Shown in pieces: positions 1-9,132 of a stretch of 64,000 nucleotides of DNA. This DNA is from Saprospiraceae bacterium. Lineage in GTDB: Bacteria > Bacteroidota > Bacteroidia > Chitinophagales > Saprospiraceae. The notes beneath the pieces are model-generated. The model worked only from the letters and a program-made list of their open reading frames with translations, did no database searches and was not told where the DNA came from. Both the position numbers and the translations under genes were made by a program. The stretch's first letter is position 1, and each line of letters starts with the position of its first letter. The stretch is taken from assembly GCA_041392805.1 (NCBI GenBank), contig JAWKLJ010000001.1, positions 3,844,001 to 3,908,000 of the forward strand, given 5' to 3'.

Positions 1-295
1 GGCTTTTTACTTCTATTTCGATATCCCCTGTTGACCGATTGGGGTTCTTATTCGTTCTTTCCCGCACAAGTCCTTTAACACGGATGACAAATTCCCGACC
101 TAATTTCCTCGCTTGTGTACAAAGGGCATTATCATCCTCCATATCAAAAACTAACTGGGTGATGCCATAGCGGTCCCTCAAATCAATAAATGTCATGCCA
201 CCAAAATCCCGGCTAGTTTGCACCCAGCCACTAAGGGTTACATCTTGTCCTACATGTTGCATGCGCAACGCCCCACATGTGTGTGATCGATACAT
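1..295 (-). CDS. aspS: Aspartyl-tRNA synthetase, N-terminal part (runs off the window)
   Basis: This is the first 98 codons of an aspartyl-tRNA synthetase, which charges tRNA-Asp (or tRNA-Asp/Asn) in the cytoplasm. The translation begins MYRSHTCGALRMQHVGQDVT and continues with LSGWVQTSRDFGGMTFIDLR, the N-terminal OB-fold anticodon-binding domain typical of bacterial AspRS. The ATG is at 293-295 on the minus strand. The catalytic domain lies beyond base 1. The gene is divergent from the transporter at 416, with about 120 bases between them. The family assignment is secure because the GWV...RDHGG-type motif is diagnostic. Confidence 0.93.
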   Translation of the reverse strand, partial: MYRSHTCGALRMQHVGQDVTLSGWVQTSRDFGGMTFIDLRDRYGITQLVFDMEDDNALCTQARKLGREFVIRVKGLVRERTNKNPNRSTGDIEIEVKS

Positions 296-415
296 TTTCT
301 TCGTTTTTTTATTCAGCTTATTTCTAGGTCTTGCCTAAGCAAGCGCAAAAATAGGGATTACGAACTTAAATACATATAAAACTTTTATAACTTGCTCGAA
401 TAAGAGCGAGATGTT

Positions 416-2767
416 ATGAGTAAGTCACAAAAATTTGGAACTGGGCCCGTCTTCTTTACAGCTATATCAACCATTTTGGGCGCCGTAATGTTCCTTCGTT
501 TTGGTTTTGCGGTGGGGTCGGTCGGTTTTTTGGGTACCGTACTTATTATTTTGATTGGGCATGCGGTAACCATTCCGACGGCCATGGCCATTGCTGAAAT
601 TGCGACGAACCAAAAGGTGGAAGGTGGCGGAGAGTATTATATCATTTCTCGTTCATTTGGATTGGTGATTGGTTCTTCTATTGGTATTGCCCTTTTTTTT
701 TCACAAGCCATTAGTGTTGCTTTTTATATTATTGCTTTTGCAGAATCCTTTAGTTCACTCTTTGACTATCTGCGAGGACACTATGATATGCATCCTTTTT
801 TGGCCTGGTTGATAGATAAAAAGCAAACGGTCAGTATTCCGGCACTGTTTATTCTTACGGCTATTGTTTTGACAAAAGGGGCTGATTTAGGAGTAAAGAC
901 ATTGTATGTTGTCGTGGCTACACTTTTCCTTTCTTTAGTCGCTTTTTTTATAGGACAAACGGATTATGACCATCAAAACGGACTAGACCCCTTTGCAACA
1001 GTATACAATTCGACGGAAAATGGACCTGCATCCATGGGAGATATTATTCGCTTAGAAGAAGGCGGCCAAACCTCCCGTGGCGATACCTCAAAAGATAAGG
1101 ATACTTCGCCGAATCAACCCTTACTACCCATTGGATTCTTTACCGTATTTGCCATTATTTTCCCTGCTTTTACCGGAATGACGGCAGGTGTAGGCCTCTC
1201 TGGGGATTTAAAAAACCCCAGCCGATCTATTCCTTTAGGAACGCTAGCTGCAACTATTTCAGGGATGTTCATTTATGTCTTTATTGCCTATAAATTAGCT
1301 GTTTCAGCTAGCCCCGCCGATTTGGCCGATACCACCAATCTGGTGATGGCCGATATTGCTTGGCAGGGATGGTGGCTCATTCCTGTTGGTTTAGCCGCAG
1401 CTACTATTTCTTCCGCCATCGGTTCTGTTTTGGTTGCGCCTCGTACCCTCCAGGCCATTGCCAGGGATCGATTATTGCCATCCCGGCGAATAAACTTTTT
1501 GCTGTCGAGAGGTCGAGGTAAAAGCGATGAACCATTTAATGCAACCATTGTGGTTATTGTCATTGCTTTCGTATTCGTTATGGTGGGTGGGCTTGATCTG
1601 GTCGCCGAAATCATTTCTATCTTTTTTATGGTAACTTATGGTTCGCTTTGTTTGATTTCTTTTCTCCAACATTTTGCTGCAGACCCCTCTTATCGGCCAA
1701 CCTTCAAATCGCGTTGGTATATCTCTCTGTTTGGCGCCTTGTCTTGTTTTGGTTTAATCTTTGTCATGAATCCCGGCTATGCCGTTTTGGCTTTGCTCAT
1801 GATGACGGGTATTTACCTGATGGTTAGTTATTATAACCCCGATAAGAAAAACATTGCGGTCATCTTTCAGGGCGTTATCTTTCAATTTAGTCGGCAGCTC
1901 CAAGTGTTTCTACAGAAAGCAGAAAAAGAGAAGATTGCCAGTTGGCGCCCCTCTGCCATTTGTATTTCTGAATCTTCTTTTGAGCGGCTGGCTGCTTTTG
2001 ATCTGCTGCGTTGGCTTTCGCAGAAATACGGTTTTGGGACCTACATCCACAAGATAACAGGGTATTTATCCAAAAATACAGATATCGAAGCCCGACAAGC
2101 CAAAGAACGCTTGATTCGAATGGCGGAAACCAGCAATAGCAATATTTATATCGACACCTTGATCAGTCCTTCTTACACCTCGGCCATTGCCCAGGTCATT
2201 CAATTACCCGGCATTTCTGGTACTGAAAACAACCTGCTGCTGCTTGAGTTTTCCAAACAATTTCCAACTAACCTGGATGATATTGTCGATAACTTCAAGT
2301 TAGTGAAGTCCGTCAATTTTGATGTAATTATCCTTGGCAGTTCGGAACGAGGTTATGGACTGAAAAAAAGCATCCACATCTGGATTACATCGAATGATTA
2401 CGAAAATGCAAGTCTAATGATCTTGTTGGCTTACATTATTCTTGGCCATCGCGAATGGAAAGGGGGGCAGATAAAGATTTTTGCTATTTATCCAGAGGAA
2501 AGTTGTGAGCAAGAACGAACCCGTTTATACACCTTAGTTGAGGCCGGGCAATTACCCATTTCTACCCACAATATCGAAATCATTCCCAAAAAACAAGCCA
2601 TGGATGTTCATACCATTGTCCAAGAAAAATCAAAAGATGCTGATCTTTCCATTATTGGCTTCCGAGACGAATTACTCAAGCACGAAGGCGTTTCCTTGTT
2701 TAAAGGTTATGAGGGCATTGGGAATAGTTTATTTGTAAATGTGGCCAGGCAGAAAAATATAAAGTAA
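416..2767 (+). CDS. SLC12-like (cation-chloride cotransporter family) permease
   Basis: A 783-residue integral membrane protein of the APC superfamily. Residues 1-110 resemble the start of cation-chloride cotransporters: GTGPVFFTAISTILGAVMFLRFGF with the unwound-helix glycines, then a conserved EGGGEYYIISRSFG segment. About 12 hydrophobic helices occupy residues 10-470. The last 300 residues are soluble and resemble the cytosolic SLC12 C-terminal domain, which argues against an ordinary amino-acid permease of about 450 residues. The substrate cannot be read from sequence; coupled Na/K/Cl or amino-acid transport are both possible. It stands alone, divergent from aspS and convergent with dtd, which begins 2 bases after its stop. 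Confidence 0.8.
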   Translation: MSKSQKFGTGPVFFTAISTILGAVMFLRFGFAVGSVGFLGTVLIILIGHAVTIPTAMAIAEIATNQKVEGGGEYYIISRSFGLVIGSSIGIALFFSQAISVAFYIIAFAESFSSLFDYLRGHYDMHPFLAWLIDKKQTVSIPALFILTAIVLTKGADLGVKTLYVVVATLFLSLVAFFIGQTDYDHQNGLDPFATVYNSTENGPASMGDIIRLEEGGQTSRGDTSKDKDTSPNQPLLPIGFFTVFAIIFPAFTGMTAGVGLSGDLKNPSRSIPLGTLAATISGMFIYVFIAYKLAVSASPADLADTTNLVMADIAWQGWWLIPVGLAAATISSAIGSVLVAPRTLQAIARDRLLPSRRINFLLSRGRGKSDEPFNATIVVIVIAFVFVMVGGLDLVAEIISIFFMVTYGSLCLISFLQHFAADPSYRPTFKSRWYISLFGALSCFGLIFVMNPGYAVLALLMMTGIYLMVSYYNPDKKNIAVIFQGVIFQFSRQLQVFLQKAEKEKIASWRPSAICISESSFERLAAFDLLRWLSQKYGFGTYIHKITGYLSKNTDIEARQAKERLIRMAETSNSNIYIDTLISPSYTSAIAQVIQLPGISGTENNLLLLEFSKQFPTNLDDIVDNFKLVKSVNFDVIILGSSERGYGLKKSIHIWITSNDYENASLMILLAYIILGHREWKGGQIKIFAIYPEESCEQERTRLYTLVEAGQLPISTHNIEIIPKKQAMDVHTIVQEKSKDADLSIIGFRDELLKHEGVSLFKGYEGIGNSLFVNVARQKNIK

Positions 2768-2768
2768 T

Positions 2769-3221
2769 TCATTCTTTAATTTTAGAATCAATGATAATCG
2801 TAACCGGTCCATCATTCAACAAAGCCACTTTCATATCAGCCCCAAACTCCCCAGTCTCCACTTTCAAGCCGGAAGTATTTGCCAAATGTTTGACAAAGGC
2901 CTCATACATAGGGATCGAAAACGCTGGTTTTGAAGCTTTAAGATAGGAGGGGCGATTGCCTTTTTTTGTACTGGCATGTAGTGTAAATTGGCTCACCACC
3001 AGCAACTCCCCCGTTATATCCATTACCGACTGATTCATCACCCCTGCCTCATCATCGAAGATCCGGAGTTGGCTGATTTTTCGGCAAAGCCAATCGATAT
3101 CTTCATCTGAATCGGCATCTTCAATGCCCAACAAAATGAGTAATCCCTTCCTTATTTGAGATTTCACGGTATGGTTAATCGTAACGGATGCTTCGCTAAC
3201 CCTTTGAATAACAACGCGCAT
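2769..3221 (-). CDS. dtd: D-aminoacyl-tRNA deacylase
   Basis: Hydrolyses D-amino acids (and Gly-tRNA-Ala) from mischarged tRNA, a proofreading role in the cytoplasm. The protein starts MRVVIQRVSEASVTI and carries the two active-site signatures, SQFTLHA near residue 78 and a C-terminal NDGPVTI. Length (150 residues) is normal. An in-frame TTG three codons upstream would lengthen it slightly, but the ATG at 3219-3221 matches the usual family start and is chosen here. Its start is 18 bases from the stop of the methylase gene upstream, so the two are probably co-transcribed. Confidence 0.93.
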   Translation of the reverse strand: MRVVIQRVSEASVTINHTVKSQIRKGLLILLGIEDADSDEDIDWLCRKISQLRIFDDEAGVMNQSVMDITGELLVVSQFTLHASTKKGNRPSYLKASKPAFSIPMYEAFVKHLANTSGLKVETGEFGADMKVALLNDGPVTIIIDSKIKE

Positions 3222-3239
3222 AGTCAGCAACTTTTTAGT

Positions 3240-3956
3240 TTATTTTTTAGCATAAAGCAAGAACATCGCGGGTCTTTTATGCAAATCTGGCGGGCCATTT
3301 TTTTGCCAATTTTGAATATTTTTGGTTTGAATGTATTGTGTCGGCAAGGTTAAATCTGCTGCAATACAGAAGTGGGTAGCCGGCGCCAGTGTTTGGAAGG
3401 CGGTCTCGATCAGTGCCATATTCCGATAAGGCGTTTCGATGAAAAGCTGGGTTTGATCTAGTTTTGCGGAGTCTTGCTCCAGGCGTTTAAGGTCTCGACT
3501 AAGTTCTGGTCGTTTTTGAGAAAGGTAACCATGAAAACAGAAAGATTGGCCGTTCATACCAGATCCCATCAAGGCCAGCAATATAGCAGAGGGGCCTACC
3601 AAAGGCATGACACTGATGCCTAATTGATGGGCAAGCTTTACCACAGCGGCCCCGGGGTCGGCCACTCCAGGGCAACCCGCCTCCGAAACCAGTCCAATAT
3701 CCTGCCCATCCAATGCGGGCTGTAGAAAATTTTTATATTGTTCCGGCGAGGTTCTTTTATTCAGTTCAAAATAGGTCAGGTCCTGTAAAGCATGTGGAAA
3801 TTGTGTAGCTTTAAGGAAGTGGCGAGCCGTTTTCGGCCGTTCAGCAATGATCACCTTTAACTGATGAAGAAGCGTGATCAAATAGGAAGGTAACACGTGA
3901 AGACCTTCTTCTCCAAGTGGCGTAGGTATAAGGTACAATGTTCCTGGTTTTGCCAT
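3240..3956 (-). CDS. SAM-dependent methyltransferase, tetrapyrrole methylase/RsmI-like family
   Basis: A 238-residue member of the tetrapyrrole (corrin/porphyrin) methylase fold. It has the N-terminal GTLYLIPTPLGEE strand-loop, the central SEAGCPGVADPGAAVV motif and the MPLVGPSAILLALMGSG motif, as in RsmI, the 16S rRNA C1402 2'-O-methyltransferase. The N-terminal loop reads TPLGEEG rather than the TPIGNLxD of true RsmI, so this is more likely the shorter RsmI-like paralogue common in Bacteroidota, whose substrate is not known to me. It lies upstream of dtd in the same direction. Confidence 0.8.
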   Translation of the reverse strand: MAKPGTLYLIPTPLGEEGLHVLPSYLITLLHQLKVIIAERPKTARHFLKATQFPHALQDLTYFELNKRTSPEQYKNFLQPALDGQDIGLVSEAGCPGVADPGAAVVKLAHQLGISVMPLVGPSAILLALMGSGMNGQSFCFHGYLSQKRPELSRDLKRLEQDSAKLDQTQLFIETPYRNMALIETAFQTLAPATHFCIAADLTLPTQYIQTKNIQNWQKNGPPDLHKRPAMFLLYAKK

Positions 3957-4003
3957 GGCTGCAAGATAAGAACCTATGATAAGTAATGGTGAAATAATAA
4001 GTT

Positions 4004-4115
4004 GTTAATTTCAGGGGAGTCATTTTTTCACCAGACAAGGCACGAGGAGGAAGCCTAGCCTAGCTAAGCGACCGATCGAGTAACGCAGTATGGTGGAAAA
4101 AGGGCCCCATCAAAT
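4004..4115. repeat. Inverted-repeat element D1 with 59-bp core
   Basis: This 112-bp non-coding element fills most of the gap between 3957 and 4279. A core at 4033-4091 starts AGACAAGGC and ends TAACGCAGTAT. It is flanked by complementary arms: reading outward from the core, the right arm is GGTGGAAAAAGGGCCCC and the left arm's complement is GGTGAAAAAATGACTCCCC. Identical 9-bp sequences TAATAAGTT lie just outside, at 3995-4003 and 4116-4124, and could be a target duplication. A second copy of the core, in the opposite orientation, is at 15015-15073. No protein is encoded. Confidence 0.6.
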
Positions 4116-4279
4116 TAATAAGTTATTGTTTTACCATTACTAAATAAACAGTAATAACAATGTGTGATAAAAATGTACCATCAGCGAATTAATTTACGTT
4201 GATAGTTTAATCAAAGATGATGTTTATTTGTTGAATCTTCAGATTACCAGTTTTAAACTCAACGTACTCAAACTGAATA

Positions 4280-4966
4280 ATGTCAACTTTTAAATCGACC
4301 TACCACTCCAAAATCTATCGGGATTTTAAAGCACTGGAAGAAAATGCTTATCGGGAGGTCGTGCGTTTTTATGAGGAACGGGAGTATGATATTAAGCGTC
4401 TAGACTTTGAAGAGTTTTTCGACCTTTTTATAGCCTATACCGATGCGCTATTCGAAATTGGATCTTACCGAAAATATCTTTTAATGGTCGATTACGCCAT
4501 TGAATGTAGCATTAAGTATAATATTAAATACCTTGGGCAACGAGATATCTTTTACCATTTACTTTTCCGAAAAGCAGCCTCCTTTTACAATACCCTAGCT
4601 TATGCCAAAGCAGAACATATATTGCGTGAATTGATCAAGATCAATCCAAAAAAGGAAGAAGTTAGTCTATTTTTGAAAAAGTGTTTGCGTAAAATGGACC
4701 CTGCTCTAATCCGCCATACACGAGCAGCAGGGATCCTGTTCTTTTTTGCTGCTGCTGTGGTTACCGCTACAGAAGTGCTTTTTGTCAGACCCTTTGCTAG
4801 CGAATATACAGCTATCGTCGAATTAAGTAGAAATCTGATCTTTTTTCTTGGTTGTGTTATACTAATTGCTGGCGTATTGATACATCACTGGCAAGTTGAA
4901 TTAGAAGTAAACCAGTTTATCAAAGCGGTGAAGGATGAAAAAAAAGCAAAACCCGGCGGCTATTAA
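4280..4966 (+). CDS. Hypothetical membrane-anchored helical protein
   Basis: I do not recognise this 228-residue protein. Residues 1-145 are rich in charged alpha-helix, with a TPR-like spacing (LAYAKAEHILRELIKINPKKEEVSLFLKKCL). Two hydrophobic helices follow, near residues 150-167 (AAGILFFFAAAVVTATEVLF) and 183-203 (LIFFLGCVILIAGVLIHHW). The short C-terminal tail is lysine-rich, so both termini are probably cytoplasmic. The start is the ATG at 4280; there is no Shine-Dalgarno sequence. It is a single gene with about 220 bases to the next reading frame. It could be a scaffold at the inner membrane, but the sequence gives no function. Confidence 0.65.
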   Translation: MSTFKSTYHSKIYRDFKALEENAYREVVRFYEEREYDIKRLDFEEFFDLFIAYTDALFEIGSYRKYLLMVDYAIECSIKYNIKYLGQRDIFYHLLFRKAASFYNTLAYAKAEHILRELIKINPKKEEVSLFLKKCLRKMDPALIRHTRAAGILFFFAAAVVTATEVLFVRPFASEYTAIVELSRNLIFFLGCVILIAGVLIHHWQVELEVNQFIKAVKDEKKAKPGGY

Positions 4967-5184
4967 ATCTTCGTTAAGTCTTTTAAGCTCCTCTTCCTAT
5001 CCGCAACATAAAAAACAAAAAACCGTACTGCTTTTTATAAATTGTTGCGCTTAATTTTTTTAAATATTAGGGCTTCTATTTATAAAACACTAAAATTGCG
5101 GCATTTCGAGGTCCTGGTTAAGATATGCCTATCGACAGGTCCATCGAGCCATTTATTTTTTTATCATTCAAAACATTTGAACCA

Positions 5185-6102
5185 GTGAAACCTACCTTAT
5201 TAATTTTAGCTGCGGGTATGGGAAGTCGTTATGGCGGACTCAAGCAGGTGGATGCTGTTGGACCAGCAGGAGAAACAATTATTGAATATTCTATTTACGA
5301 TGCCATAAATGCGGGATTTGGAAAGGTGGTTTTCGTGATCAGAAAAGAAATTGAAGCACCCTTCAAAGAAAAGATCGGCAATCAATTTGAAGGAAAAATA
5401 GCTATTGAATACGCTTTTCAGGAATTCGACAGTCCGGTAGAAGGGATTACGGAGTTTCCCGAAAGGTTAAAGCCCTGGGGTACAGCTCATGCTGTTTTGG
5501 TAGCAGACGCCGTAATTAACGAACCATTCGCGGTGATTAATGCTGATGATTATTATGGTATCGATGGGTTTAAATCGATGGCGGAATTTCTAATGAATGA
5601 ATGCACGCCGCACACGCAATCGATGGTGGGCTATGTTATCAGCAACACTTTGTCTGATCATGGTACCGTTAATCGCGGGGTAGCAGCCATGGACGAAAAC
5701 CATATGCTCACCGCCGTACATGAGCGCCTTAAGATAAAAAGAAACGCTGCTGGTGTTATTCATTATGAAGGCGATGATGGCCTAGCCTACCCGCTAAAGG
5801 ATAATGACTTGGTTTCTATGAATTTTTGGGGCTTTCACCCTTCCATATTCGAAGAGATTCGCAAAGACTTTGTCCAATTTGTACATGACAATAAGGATAA
5901 CCCCAAAGCAGAATTTTTTATTCCGCTTTTTGTGGATACCTACATTAATGATGGCCGAATTCAAGTAAAAGTGCTCGTGAGTGAGGACCACTGGTATGGT
6001 GTGACTTACCAGGAAGATAAACCCATTGTCCAGACGGCTTTTGCCGCATTGGTGGCAGCGGGGCGCTACCCTGCTCCATTATGGAAGAAAGAAAAAGTAT
6101 AA
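5185..6102 (+). CDS. Sugar nucleotidyltransferase (NTP transferase family)
   Basis: Likely activates a sugar 1-phosphate with a nucleoside triphosphate. The GTG at 5185 begins VKPTLLILAAGMGSRYGGLK, the canonical N-terminal nucleotide-binding loop (LAAGMGSR) with the following KQ. A second metal/nucleotide motif, AVINADDYYG, is near residue 120. An upstream in-frame ATG at 5125 would add 20 residues (MPIDRSIEPFIFLSFKTFEP) that do not fit the family, so the GTG is preferred; this remains a judgement. About 305 residues fit the Bacteroidota family. The sugar is unknown. No sugar-pathway neighbours flank it. Confidence 0.82.
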   Translation: MKPTLLILAAGMGSRYGGLKQVDAVGPAGETIIEYSIYDAINAGFGKVVFVIRKEIEAPFKEKIGNQFEGKIAIEYAFQEFDSPVEGITEFPERLKPWGTAHAVLVADAVINEPFAVINADDYYGIDGFKSMAEFLMNECTPHTQSMVGYVISNTLSDHGTVNRGVAAMDENHMLTAVHERLKIKRNAAGVIHYEGDDGLAYPLKDNDLVSMNFWGFHPSIFEEIRKDFVQFVHDNKDNPKAEFFIPLFVDTYINDGRIQVKVLVSEDHWYGVTYQEDKPIVQTAFAALVAAGRYPAPLWKKEKV

Positions 6103-6134
6103 ATAATCCTCAATATTGTTAGGACAGCCAATGT

Positions 6135-6246
6135 GCTTTTTGGGGACGTAGAATGGAGTTTAGGAGATATTAAAGGGCTCAAATTAGCCTTTCCTCCATC
6201 AACTCCACCCCTCCAATACCTCTACGTCCCCCAAAAAACTTGGGGA
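6135..6246. repeat. Inverted repeat C1 (GGGGACGTAG hairpin) between convergent genes
   Basis: The gap between the nucleotidyltransferase and the aldehyde dehydrogenase contains an imperfect palindrome. The left arm starts CTTTTTGGGGACGTAGA and the right arm, read on the other strand, starts TTTTTTGGGGGACGTAGAGG; both continue with purine-rich TGGAG sequence. The genes on either side converge, so the hairpin could end transcription from both directions, although it lacks a clean T-run. A shorter element with the same GGACGTAG ends is at 18620-18695. No flanking target duplication was found. Confidence 0.5.
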
Positions 6247-6277
6247 GCAATTCTCTCAGCGTAGCGATCTCGCATCT

Positions 6278-7804
6278 TTATAGATCAAACTTAATCCCCT
6301 GTGCTAATGGTACTTCGTGGCTATAATTAATCGTATTGGTCTGTCGGCGCATATAGGCTTTCCAGGCGTCGGAGCCACTTTCGCGACCACCGCCCGTTTC
6401 TTTCTCGCCCCCAAAGGCACCTCCAATTTCAGCCCCACTTGTCCCGATATTGACATTTGCGATACCACAGTCAGAGCCTGCACATGACAAAAAAAGTTCG
6501 GCCTCTCTGATACTATCCGTCATGATGGCAGAGGACAAACCTTGGGGCACACCATTTTGTAATTGAATGGCCTCTTCGAGGTTTTTATACTTGATGAGGT
6601 ATAAAATAGGCGCAAAAGTTTCGTGTTGAACAATGCTATAATGATTTTCTACCTCGGCAATACAAGGTTTTACATAACAACCGCTCGCATAGGCACCACC
6701 TTCTAATACGCCCCCTTCTACGGCGAAGGTACCCCCTGCTGCTTTGATCTGCTGGATGGACGCCAGGTAATTGTTCACTGATTGTTTGTCGATTAGCGGG
6801 CCGACGTGCATATGCTCATCCAAGGGATTACCTATTCGCAATTGTTGGTAAGCCGAAGACAACTTTTGTTTTACCTCTTCATAGATACTTTCGTGAATAA
6901 TAAGGCGCCGGGTACTAGTACAACGCTGGCCTGCAGTTCCTACGGCGCCAAATACGGCTCCGGTAAGCACGACATTAAGATCCGCGTTTGGCGTTACAAT
7001 AATGGCATTATTTCCACCTAATTCAAGCAAGCTTTTGCCTAAACGGGCACCAACTGTCGCCGCCACCATCTTACCCATACGCGTACTGCCAGTTGCAGAA
7101 ATCAAAGGCACCCTCGAATCCTGGGTCATGAACTCCCCTACTTGATAGTCGCCATTAATCATACAGCTCACGCCTTCGGGCACCTCATTGGCTTTTAAAA
7201 CCTCCTGTAGGATGTTTTGGCAGGCCACCCCGCATAGCGGCGTTTTTTCGGAGGGCTTCCAGATGCAGACATCTCCACAGACCATGGCAATCATAGCATT
7301 CCAGGACCAAACGGCCACAGGGAAATTGAAGGCAGAAATGATCCCCACAATGCCCAACGGATGCCATTGCTCGTACATCCGGTGACTGGGTCGCTCAGAG
7401 TGCATGCTCAAGCCATAGAGCTGGCGAGACAAACCAACCGCAAAATCGCAAATGTCTATCATCTCCTGTACCTCTCCCCAGCCCTCTTGTAGGCTTTTAC
7501 CCATCTCATAGGACACCAAGCGCCCCAATGGCTCTTTGTGTCTGCGGAGTGCCTCACCATATTGGCGAACCACTTCGCCCCGTTTTGGGGCGGGGATGCT
7601 TCGCCACTTCAAGAAAGCAGCCTGGGCCGTTTTAACAACGTGGTCGTATTCTTCTCTACTGGTCTGACTGACACTTCCAATCCACTCGCCATCAACAGGT
7701 GATTCTGAGCGAATATATATTTCTGAATGGCTAGACTTCAAGCCGGTACTTGTACCAGCATTGTGTTTAGCCAATCCCAGTTGTTTCAAAAAATCTTTTT
7801 CCAT
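6278..7804 (-). CDS. Aldehyde dehydrogenase, ALDH7 (antiquitin-like) family
   Basis: NAD-dependent oxidation of a semialdehyde, most likely L-aminoadipate-6-semialdehyde/piperideine-6-carboxylate in lysine catabolism, by analogy with ALDH7/AmaB. The 508-residue protein has the ALDH signatures: SAFNFPVAVWSWN near residue 158, WKPSEKTPL near 182, general base Glu261 in LLELGGNNA, and nucleophile Cys295 in GTAGQRCTSTRR. The GQRCTSTRR context and the C-terminal GGAFGGEKETGGGRESGSD are typical of ALDH7. The ATG at 7802-7804 is used. Upstream on the same strand lie yqeY and rsmA. Substrate is inferred from family only. Confidence 0.88.
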   Translation of the reverse strand: MEKDFLKQLGLAKHNAGTSTGLKSSHSEIYIRSESPVDGEWIGSVSQTSREEYDHVVKTAQAAFLKWRSIPAPKRGEVVRQYGEALRRHKEPLGRLVSYEMGKSLQEGWGEVQEMIDICDFAVGLSRQLYGLSMHSERPSHRMYEQWHPLGIVGIISAFNFPVAVWSWNAMIAMVCGDVCIWKPSEKTPLCGVACQNILQEVLKANEVPEGVSCMINGDYQVGEFMTQDSRVPLISATGSTRMGKMVAATVGARLGKSLLELGGNNAIIVTPNADLNVVLTGAVFGAVGTAGQRCTSTRRLIIHESIYEEVKQKLSSAYQQLRIGNPLDEHMHVGPLIDKQSVNNYLASIQQIKAAGGTFAVEGGVLEGGAYASGCYVKPCIAEVENHYSIVQHETFAPILYLIKYKNLEEAIQLQNGVPQGLSSAIMTDSIREAELFLSCAGSDCGIANVNIGTSGAEIGGAFGGEKETGGGRESGSDAWKAYMRRQTNTINYSHEVPLAQGIKFDL

Positions 7805-7837
7805 GGTGGTATAATCTGGTTTTTTTAATGGTTAAGG

Positions 7838-8284
7838 CTAAGATAATAGGCTTTTCACAATGCTTGAGATGGTTTTTCCATCGGCTTTTCCTGCTAGTTT
7901 TTGAGAGGCTGCTTGCATTACACTACCCATGTCTTTCATCGAACTCGCTCCGAGGTCAGCAATGACCCCTTTTACAATACTTTCTAATTCGGCTGCATCC
8001 AATTGTTTAGGCAAATAGCGTTCAATCACCGCTATTTCCTCCCGCTCTACAGCCGCTAAATCCTCCCGACCTTGTTTTTCATAAATGTCGAGAGAGTCTT
8101 TTCGCTGCTTGACTAATTTCTGTAGCAGCTTAATTTCTCCGGCATCGTCCAATGCTATTCCACTACCATCGGTTTTAACTAACAAAATGGCTGCCTTAAT
8201 CGCTCTGATACCTCTGAGACCTGCTTGGTCTTTGTTTTTCATGGCATCTTTGAGGTCTGCCATGATTTTTTGTTCTAAACTCAT
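7838..8284 (-). CDS. yqeY: GatB/YqeY domain protein
   Basis: A 148-residue protein with the YqeY helical fold related to the tail of GatB. It starts MSLEQKIMADLKDAMKNKD and includes the conserved segments RGIRAIKAAI, ERYLPKQLDAAEL and MGSVMQAASQKLAGKADGK. The last (MGxVM...GKADG) is the family hallmark. The biochemical role is not firmly known; a link to tRNA-dependent amidation is suggested from the GatB similarity. It sits between rsmA and the aldehyde dehydrogenase in one direction, with a 33-base gap to the latter. Confidence 0.9.
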   Translation of the reverse strand: MSLEQKIMADLKDAMKNKDQAGLRGIRAIKAAILLVKTDGSGIALDDAGEIKLLQKLVKQRKDSLDIYEKQGREDLAAVEREEIAVIERYLPKQLDAAELESIVKGVIADLGASSMKDMGSVMQAASQKLAGKADGKTISSIVKSLLS

Positions 8285-8352
8285 ATCATAAATTTTTGAT
8301 CTTTATTATAAGTAAGTGCAAGGTTTAAAAGTTTCAGGCTTAGGCCTAAAAT

Positions 8353-9132
8353 TTATGACTCTTTGGGCAATCGCTCAGCAATCATATTGGTCAGCTGAAC
8401 AAAATCAGCGACGGAAAGGCGCTCCGGCCTTAGGTTGAAAAGCTCATCTTGCAAGAAATCATCTCCTTTCAGAAAGGTTTTCATGGTATTGCGAAGCATT
8501 TTTCGTCGCTGGCTAAAAGCTTGTTTGACCACCTGCCTAAAAAGTTTTTCGTCACAACCCAGGTTTTGATTGGCTTTTCGGTACAGACGGATTACCCCGG
8601 AACGCACCTTCGGCGGAGGGTTAAAACTTTCTTTTTCAACCGAGAACAAGTATTCGCCTTCGTAAAAAGCCTGTACTAATACACTGATGACACCATACAC
8701 CTTGGAACCTGGCTTAGCTACCACCCGATCTGCAACTTCTTTTTGGAACATGCCCACCATTTCGGGAATAAGCGCCTTGTACCGCACCATCTGAAACAAT
8801 ATCTGAGAAGAAATATTATAAGGGAAATTGCCAATCAAGCCAAATTCGTGAGAAAACACCTTATCCAATGGCACCTTGAGGAAATCAGCACTGATGATAT
8901 GCTCTTTGAGATCAGGAAAATGCTTTTGCAAGTGCGAGACCATATCCCGATCTGCTTCAACAACAAATAATTCATACTCCTTTGCTAACAAAAATTGGGT
9001 CAACATCCCGCGTCCTGGCCCTATCTCCAATACAGTCTTGTATCGATCGGTCCATTGCAAACTATCTGCAATGCGCATGGCAATCTGATCGCTATTCAGG
9101 AAATGCTGACCGTATGATTTTTTTGCTCTCAA
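8353..9132 (-). CDS. rsmA: 16S rRNA (adenine1518-N6/adenine1519-N6)-dimethyltransferase
   Basis: Dimethylates two adjacent adenines in the 3' hairpin of 16S rRNA late in 30S assembly. The 259-residue protein opens with RAKKSYGQHFLNS and has the SAM motif VLEIGPGRGMLTQFL near residue 35 and the catalytic NFPYNIS motif near residue 103 (NLPYNIS in most homologues). The helical C-terminal domain contains AFSQRRKMLRNTMK. The start codon is TTG at 9130-9132: no ATG or GTG lies upstream in frame and homology begins at that point. This gives a likely weak translation start. Confidence 0.94.
   Translation of the reverse strand: MRAKKSYGQHFLNSDQIAMRIADSLQWTDRYKTVLEIGPGRGMLTQFLLAKEYELFVVEADRDMVSHLQKHFPDLKEHIISADFLKVPLDKVFSHEFGLIGNFPYNISSQILFQMVRYKALIPEMVGMFQKEVADRVVAKPGSKVYGVISVLVQAFYEGEYLFSVEKESFNPPPKVRSGVIRLYRKANQNLGCDEKLFRQVVKQAFSQRRKMLRNTMKTFLKGDDFLQDELFNLRPERLSVADFVQLTNMIAERLPKES

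Noticed and set aside
6806..7385. Frames on the plus strand opposite the aldehyde dehydrogenase
   Set aside because: Shadow frames of a gene with complete catalytic motifs on the other strand.
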